Shown: one piece after another, positions 21,126 through 26,068 of the stretch | Layout: each line of letters opens with the position of its first letter | Numbering within the stretch: position 1 is the first letter of the stretch | DNA from: Proteobacteria bacterium SG_bin5 | Lineage (GTDB): Bacteria; Pseudomonadota; Alphaproteobacteria; Sphingomonadales; Sphingomonadaceae | Direction of reading: 5' to 3' | DNA: 26,068 bases | Assembly: GCA_002083475.1 (NCBI GenBank) | Contig: LWDI01000067.1 | Location: forward strand, 1-26,068 | Translations under genes and position numbers: made by a program | Notes under the pieces: model-generated | The model's input: the letters and a program-made list of their open reading frames with translations, nothing else | Database searches by the model: none | What the model was told of the DNA's origin: nothing

Positions 21126-23375
21126 ATGTCTCGCTTCATCAGCGGCGTCGCGCTCGGCGCGCTGCTTTTGCCCGTGGCGGCGCGCGCCGCCACGCCCGAT
21201 CACCCCGTCGATCCGTCCCCCGACGCGCCCAATGCGCCGCAAGAAGTGGTCGTCACCGCGCGCGCGCTTCCCGTCGCCGATCCCGCCAAGGGGCAGGCCG
21301 CGACCCGGATCGACGCCGATCGGGTCGATAATACCCCCGCGACCAACATCGCCGATTTCCTCCGCCTCGTCCCCGGGGTGGCGGTGATCCAGGGCAATGG
21401 CCCGCGCGACGTGGGGCTATCGATCCGCGGATCGAACGCGCGCAACAGCTTCGGCGCGCGCAACATACAGGTGTTCGAGGATGATTTCCCGGTCACCCAG
21501 CCCGATGGCCTCGCGCGCTTCGATCTCGCCGATCCGCACGCCTATGCCTCGCTCGAGGTGGTGCGCGGGCCGTCCTCGGCGCGTTACGGCAATTATGCGC
21601 TGGGCGGCGCGGTGAATTTCCGCACCCGGCGCGGGCTGAATGGCGGCTCGTTCGGCAGCGATCTCGGCAGCGATGGTTACGGCAATGTTTATGCCACGAT
21701 CGGCAGCGCGGGGGCGCGTCATGGCGCCGCTTTGTTCGCCAGTTTCGTCGGCGGCAACGGCGCGACCGCGCATAATGATTATCAGACGGTCACCGCGAAT
21801 ACGTATGCACAGTTCGACTTGGGCGCGCGCGACCGAATCGCGGTGAAGTTCATCGCGAATCAGGGGCTGTTTCGGCTTTCGACACGGCTGTCCTTCGATC
21901 AATTCGCCGCCAATCCTTATCAACGCGGCTGCGCGGTCGCGGCGCGCGCGGCGGCGGGGTGCGGCAGCATCGCGGTGTTCGCCAATGGCACCAACGGCGC
22001 GCGGGTAAGCGAGAGCGCGGCCGAGGCCGATCTGGCGCGCGACGATCGCCGGCTGATCCTGGGGCTACGCTATGAGCATGATCTGAGCGCCGGTCTCAAC
22101 TGGCGCACCCAGATCACGCTCGACAATCGCGACGTCTTCCAGCCGACCAACGCAACGCCCTTTCGCGGCACGCTCAACAGCCTGAACCTGACGAGCGAAC
22201 TCACTCGGCGCGGGCGCTTGTTCGGCCTGGCTTCGACCAGTTTCCTAGGTTTCTTTTATAGCATATTGGATAACCAGAGCTTCACCTTCAACAAGGCGCC
22301 GGGCGGGCGCGAACGGCTGGGCGCGCTCGCGCAAACGGTCTTCGGCGACGTCCAGAATTGGGGCTTGCGCGCCCGCGAGGAACTCGCGCTCACGAACAAG
22401 CTACAACTGATCGCCGGAATCGGCGGCGAACGGTCGACGATCGGGGTGACGCAGACGATCTTCACTTATCCCCTCGGCGCCGCGCCACGTACCCAAGCCA
22501 TCCCGGCGAACCGCGATTTCTGGAACGTCGCCCCCGAGGTGGCGCTCGTGTGGCAAGCGGCGCGCCCGTTGAGCCTCCACGCGCGCGTCGGCACCGGCTA
22601 TGGCATTCCCCAAACGGGCAATTTGTTCGTGACGCCGCAGGGGACGTTCGGCAACAACACGAGCCTAAAGCCGCAGACCAATATCGGCGCCGAATTGGGC
22701 GCGGACCTCGCGCTGAGCGACATCACCCTGTCGGCGGCCTTTTACCAGGAATGGTTTCGCAACGAGCTGATCACCCAATCGGCGGGGGTCAATCTGCTGA
22801 GCTTCACCGCCAACGCGCCGCGATCGGTGCATCGCGGCGTCGATCTCGGCATCGGCTGGCGGCCACGGGCGCTGGCAGGGGCGAAATTCGATTTGAATTA
22901 TGGCTTTACCGACCAATTTTACACCGATTTCACCGAACGGCTGACGAGCGGCGCGCAATCGCGGCTGTTCTCGCGCGATGGTAACGCCATCCCTGGCGTG
23001 ATTCCCCATTTCCTCAATTTCCGGGCGGGCTATGATTTGCCGAGCGGGCGCTGGCGCGGGCTGGGCGGTTTCGCCGAAGTCACCTGGCGGAGCAGCTATT
23101 TCATCGACAATGGCAATCAACTGCGCGTGCCGGGCTATGCGCTCGTCAATTTGAACCTTCATTATGATCCGCCGATGGGCGGCGGTCGGTTCAGCCTGTA
23201 TGTCGCCGTGCAGAATATCGGCGACGTGACTTATGTGGGGTCGGCATCGGTTATCGCGAACAGCCTGAACGCGGCGGGCGCGCAAAATGGCGCGAGCGTG
23301 CTGCGCGGGGTCACTGGCAGCCTTTACGCCGGCCAGCCGCGCAGCCTGTTCGGCGGGATCAAGACGAGGTTCTGA
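21126..23375 (+). CDS. TonB-dependent outer-membrane receptor
   Basis: A 749-residue receptor with a signal peptide (about 1-21, ends ARA-AT). The TonB-box-like region is QEVVVTARALP (39-49). The plug is about 60-170, with NIADFLRLVPGVAVIQGNGP, LSIRGSNARNSFGARNIQVF and VVRGPSSARYGNYALGGAVN. The barrel runs to a C-terminal Phe (GGIKTRF). Cargo is not readable from sequence; the neighbouring DUF2946-like and PepSY genes suggest a metal or metal chelate. Its TGA overlaps the ATG of the PepSY gene by one base (TGATG), so the two are translationally coupled. The Shine-Dalgarno before ATG 21126 is weak (CGGAA). Confidence 0.92.
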   Translation: MSRFISGVALGALLLPVAARAATPDHPVDPSPDAPNAPQEVVVTARALPVADPAKGQAATRIDADRVDNTPATNIADFLRLVPGVAVIQGNGPRDVGLSIRGSNARNSFGARNIQVFEDDFPVTQPDGLARFDLADPHAYASLEVVRGPSSARYGNYALGGAVNFRTRRGLNGGSFGSDLGSDGYGNVYATIGSAGARHGAALFASFVGGNGATAHNDYQTVTANTYAQFDLGARDRIAVKFIANQGLFRLSTRLSFDQFAANPYQRGCAVAARAAAGCGSIAVFANGTNGARVSESAAEADLARDDRRLILGLRYEHDLSAGLNWRTQITLDNRDVFQPTNATPFRGTLNSLNLTSELTRRGRLFGLASTSFLGFFYSILDNQSFTFNKAPGGRERLGALAQTVFGDVQNWGLRAREELALTNKLQLIAGIGGERSTIGVTQTIFTYPLGAAPRTQAIPANRDFWNVAPEVALVWQAARPLSLHARVGTGYGIPQTGNLFVTPQGTFGNNTSLKPQTNIGAELGADLALSDITLSAAFYQEWFRNELITQSAGVNLLSFTANAPRSVHRGVDLGIGWRPRALAGAKFDLNYGFTDQFYTDFTERLTSGAQSRLFSRDGNAIPGVIPHFLNFRAGYDLPSGRWRGLGGFAEVTWRSSYFIDNGNQLRVPGYALVNLNLHYDPPMGGGRFSLYVAVQNIGDVTYVGSASVIANSLNAAGAQNGASVLRGVTGSLYAGQPRSLFGGIKTRF

Positions 23376-24748
23376 TGACGAGCACGCGCAACTGGCCCGG
23401 GCGGGCGAATTTGTGGCGCTGGCATTTCTATGCCGGGCTGTTCTGCATCCCCTTCATCCTCTGGCTGTCGCTCACCGGGAGCCTGTATCTGTTTCGCCCG
23501 CAGATCGAGGCGGCGCTCGGCGCGCCCTATCGTGGGCTCGCGCTCGCCGGGCCGCCCGCGCCGCCCTCGGCGCAGGTGGCGGCGGCGGTCGCGGCGGTGC
23601 CGGGGTCGGTCTTCCACCGCTATCAACTCCCCGAAGCGGCGGGCGACGCCGCGCAAGTGATCGTCGGGCGCGGGCGCGACGAGACGCGCGTCTATGTCCA
23701 TCCGCGCAGCCTCGCGATCCTGGCGCGGGTCGATGAGGACGCGCGGCCGATGCGGATCGTCTTCCGGCTCCACGGCGAATTGCTCGCGGGCGATGCCGGT
23801 TCCTATTTGGTCGAGCTCGCCGCGAGTTGGGCGATCATCATGCTGGTGAGCGGGCTGCTGCTCTGGTGGCCGCGCGGCGGGGGGCTCGCGGGGGTGGTCT
23901 ATCCCCGGCTCGGGCGCGGGCGCCGGGCGTTCTGGCGCGATCTTCACGCTGTCACCGGCTTTTGGGTGTCGGCGATGGCGCTGTTCCTGCTCGTCTCGGG
24001 CCTGCCCTGGGCGAAGAGCTGGGGCGGCTATTTGAAGGCCGTGCGCGGGGTGGTCGAAGGGCCGGTCAAGCAGGATTGGGCGAGTGGGCGCAGTGGCGAG
24101 CTGGCGCAGCGCGCCGCGCTCGACGCGGGCACGCGCGCAATGATGAGCGACCATGCCGAGCATCAAGGGATGACGATGGCGCACCCGATCGGCGACGGGC
24201 ATCCGCTCGATCGGCTGGTGCCGCTGGTCGCCGCGCAGCATCTGGCGCCCCCGGTGCTGATCGCGCCGCCGACGGGGCCCGGCGCGCCCTGGACCGCCAA
24301 GTCGGATGCCGCCAACCGGCCCTTGCGCAGCGATCTGACGCTGTCGAGCGAGGGGCGAATCCTAAGTCGGCGCGATTTCGCGGCGCGCAAGCTGGTCGAT
24401 CGGCTGGTCGGCTGGGGGGTGGCGATCCATGAGGGGCAGGCGTTCGGCTGGGCGAACCAGCTGCTCAACCTCGCCACCGCGCTCGGGCTGATGCTGCTCG
24501 CGCTGAGCAGCGTGGTGCTCTGGCTGCGCCGCCGCCCGGTGGGGACGCTCGGCGCGCCCCCCGCGCCGGCGCGCCCGGCGCTCGCGCGGGGCTTTGGCGT
24601 GCTGCTCGTGCTGCTGGGGGTCGCGCTGCCGCTGTTCGGTCTGTCGCTGCTCGCGGTGCTGGCGGTCGAGCGGCTGGTGCTCACCCGCTGGCCGGCCGCG
24701 CGGCGTTGGCTGGGCTTGCCGTTAGTGGCTATTGTTTCGGCTACGTGA
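23375..24748 (+). CDS. PepSY-associated transmembrane protein with His/Met-rich loop
   Basis: A 457-residue inner-membrane protein of the PepSY_TM type. Membrane segments: about 19-40 (FYAGLFCIPFILWLSLTGSL), 149-166 (ASWAIIMLVSGLLLWW), 195-212 (GFWVSAMALFLLVSGLPW) and two near the C-terminus (LMLLALSSVVLWL and GVLLVLLGVALPLFGLSLLA). RLHGELLAGDAG and RDLHAVTGFWVS carry the conserved family histidines. Residues 256-276 hold eight His or Met (MMSDHAEHQGMTMAHPIGDG then H), a likely metal-contacting loop. Such proteins often follow TonB receptors and are thought to reduce or handle imported metals in the periplasm. ATG 23375 overlaps the receptor stop. Confidence 0.9.
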   Translation: MTSTRNWPGRANLWRWHFYAGLFCIPFILWLSLTGSLYLFRPQIEAALGAPYRGLALAGPPAPPSAQVAAAVAAVPGSVFHRYQLPEAAGDAAQVIVGRGRDETRVYVHPRSLAILARVDEDARPMRIVFRLHGELLAGDAGSYLVELAASWAIIMLVSGLLLWWPRGGGLAGVVYPRLGRGRRAFWRDLHAVTGFWVSAMALFLLVSGLPWAKSWGGYLKAVRGVVEGPVKQDWASGRSGELAQRAALDAGTRAMMSDHAEHQGMTMAHPIGDGHPLDRLVPLVAAQHLAPPVLIAPPTGPGAPWTAKSDAANRPLRSDLTLSSEGRILSRRDFAARKLVDRLVGWGVAIHEGQAFGWANQLLNLATALGLMLLALSSVVLWLRRRPVGTLGAPPAPARPALARGFGVLLVLLGVALPLFGLSLLAVLAVERLVLTRWPAARRWLGLPLVAIVSAT

Positions 24749-24782
24749 TGGTCTAGGCTCGCGTCCCGAAAGGGGCGCGCGG

Positions 24783-25790
24783 ATGGGGCAGGCGGGCGCG
24801 GGCAAGCTGGTGCGCGCGGTGGGGTTTTGGGGGCTGGCGGCGTTGGTGCTCAACGGCATCGTCGGCGCCGGCATCTTCGCGCTGCCGGGCGGCGCGGCGC
24901 GTTTCGCGGGCGGCATCGCGCCGCTGATCGTGCTCGCGGTGTGCCTGGCCCTGCTGCCGATCGTGCTGCTGATGGCACGGCTGGCCGCGCGCTATGACGA
25001 AACCGGCGGACCCATTTGCTATGCGCGCGACGCGTTCGGCCCGACGACCGCCTTCCAGCTCGGCTGGATGCAATCGCTTTCCAGCGCGACATCGGCCGCG
25101 GCGAACGGCAATTTATGCGCTGATTACGTTGCGCGGCTGCTGCCCGCTTGGGCTGCCGGGCCGCTGAGCCATGCGCTGCTGGTGCTGCTGTTGCTCGCCG
25201 TGGTGGGCGCGATCGCCTATGCGCCCGTCGCCCGAGGCGACGCGTTGCTGCGCGCCGCCTCGCTCGCCAAGCTCGCACCGCTTCTCCTGTTGCTCGTGCT
25301 CGCGCTGCCGTTGGCGCTGGCGGCGCAGGGCGGGGTGCCCATGCCGGCCGAGCCCGCGCTCCCCCGCGCGGTGACGCTCGCCGCCTTCGCCTTTGTCGGC
25401 TTCGAAGTGGCGTTGACGAGCGCTGGCGAGGCGCGCGCGTCGCGCGGATCGATGCGCGCGGCGTGCCGACCAACGCCACCCTGTTCACCATGGCGGTGCT
25501 GGTCGCGCTGGCGCTGAGCGGCGGCTTCGCCGTGCTGGCGACGATGACGGTCGCCTCGCGGTTGATCGTTTATGCCGTCTGCGTCGCCGCGCTGCCTCGG
25601 CTCGACCGGCGCTGGGGCAATTGGGTGCTCGCGGTGCTCGGCGCGCTGGTGTGCGCGGCGCTCGTCGCGATGAGCGAGCCGGAGTCGTGGCGCGCCGTTG
25701 GTGTAGCGGCGGTCATCGGCGTCGCGCTCCAGGCATTGGCGCGACGCGCTCAGCGCGATTTCGAGGCGGGTGATTCCGCTTGGCCGAAAA
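24783..25790 (+). pseudogene. APC-family amino-acid permease with an internal deletion and frameshift
   Basis: ATG 24783 opens a protein with the APC signature GIVGAGIFALPGGAARFAG (TM1) and runs through TM6, AFAFVGFEVALTSAGEA. It loses homology after about 25440 and stops at 25517 with an Arg/Cys/Pro-rich tail. In another frame, from about 25437, the family resumes with GVPTNATLFTMAVLVALALS, VASRLIVYAVCVAALPRLDR and two more helices, ending around 25765. The joined product is about 325 residues against about 430 for the family. Between the GEAR motif and the GVPTNA segment the family normally has about 90-100 residues (TM7-TM8), so a frame-changing deletion of roughly 300 bases within GC-repeat DNA (GCGCGCG) is likely, not a simple sequence error. 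It follows the PepSY gene by 34 bases. Confidence 0.85.
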
Positions 25791-25800
25791 GCGCTTTAGG
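25755..25800 (-). repeat. second copy of the CCTARAGCG palindrome
   Basis: On the minus strand it reads CCTAAAGCGCTTTTCGG, then AAGCGGAATCACCCGCC, then CGAAATCGC. It shares the CCTARAGCGMTTTYC opening and GGAATCACCYGCC core with 15680-15726. It spans the permease end and gives the TAA stop (25796-25798) of the minus-strand gene. Confidence 0.65.
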
Positions 25801-26068
25801 TCGCGGCGGCTTCGTCGAGCAGCGCCGCCTGGAGCCGCCATTGGTGGCGCGCGATATAGCCCGCCGGCAGTTCGAGCCGGATTTCGAGCGCGATCTCGTC
25901 CTCGCCGCTCAGCGTTTCGATGTCGCGCAGCGTGCGGATGCCGTGGCGCTCGAGCTCGGCGGCGAGCGCCGGGGTCATGCCGCGTAGCCGGGTGAGCGGC
26001 GGCGACGGCGCGAGGCCGGGAGCGGGGCCGGGGCCGGGGGGCGCGTCCGCCTCGGGCGCGGTGAAGGC
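25796..26068 (-). CDS. C-terminal part of a protein with a helix-hairpin-helix-like domain, partial
   Basis: The open frame runs off the window edge, so the 5' end is missing; 90 residues are visible. A Pro/Gly/Ala-rich linker precedes LTRLRGMTPALAAELERHGI, RTLRDIETLSGEDEIALEIR, LELPAGYIARHQWRLQAALL. This resembles the small helix-hairpin-helix unit found at the C-terminus of various membrane or NADH-dehydrogenase-associated proteins (pattern G-x-x-P-x-x-A-x-x-L-x-x-x-G-I). ATG 25978 is in frame but is internal to the pattern, so it is not the likely start. Stop TAA comes from the adjacent repeat. Function cannot be named. Confidence 0.6.
   Translation of the reverse strand, partial: AFTAPEADAPPGPGPAPGLAPSPPLTRLRGMTPALAAELERHGIRTLRDIETLSGEDEIALEIRLELPAGYIARHQWRLQAALLDEAAAT

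Overview
The window is high-GC DNA from an alphaproteobacterium, most likely Sphingomonas or a close sphingomonad. The evidence is the strong G/C bias at third codon positions, two large TonB-dependent receptors carrying a plug-type VVTGAR/VVTAR motif, CckA-like signalling, and dispersed hairpin repeats (CCCCGGRYTTGAYCCGGGG and CCTARAGCGMTTTYC types) of the kind scattered between sphingomonad genes. There is no transposase, integrase, phage gene or CRISPR array; this looks like chromosomal DNA with local gene decay. The organism assignment is inference.

Layout. 1-5014: 5' part of a tRNA-Gly (minus), a LysR regulator whose 3' end overlaps a convergent peroxiredoxin-like gene that appears to start at CTG, an AraC regulator broken by one in-frame amber codon, a signal-peptide-bearing outer-membrane barrel protein and a second, intact AraC regulator. 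5159-9208: a small unrecognised gene divergent from a two-gene unit (secreted 404-residue protein plus a ZnuD-like TonB-dependent receptor) that ends at a clear intrinsic terminator. 9209-9541: gene-free stretch with two hairpin repeats. 9542-14594: an AGAT-type amidinotransferase, a GH42 beta-galactosidase and a divergent SSS (SLC5-type) sugar symporter. The 418-bp galactosidase/symporter gap is almost wholly repeats and a 73-bp purine tract.

14864-20357: signalling block. A FixJ/LuxR-type response regulator and a five-PAS hybrid histidine kinase converge on a hairpin-rich gap. A two-domain PilZ protein diverges from the kinase. A stand-alone MraZ-like protein follows, with a small overlapping downstream ORF that has a perfect Shine-Dalgarno inside the upstream gene. 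20435-24748: probable metal-uptake unit (DUF2946-like small protein, TonB-dependent receptor, PepSY-type membrane protein with a His/Met-rich loop); the last two overlap by one base. 24783-end: an APC amino-acid permease that lost about 100 residues and changed frame, then the 3' part of a minus-strand gene with a helix-hairpin-helix-like C-terminus.

How the genes work together. GH42 plus SSS is a plausible galactoside use-and-import pair. The DUF2946/receptor/PepSY set and the secreted-protein/receptor set are two separate TonB-dependent import units. Regulators are adjacent to likely targets (AraC by the barrel protein; LysR and AraC around the peroxiredoxin), but targets are inferred only from position. 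The most unusual sequence-level observations are the CTG start, the amber-interrupted AraC, the repeat family that supplies stop codons to two minus-strand genes, and the internal permease deletion.
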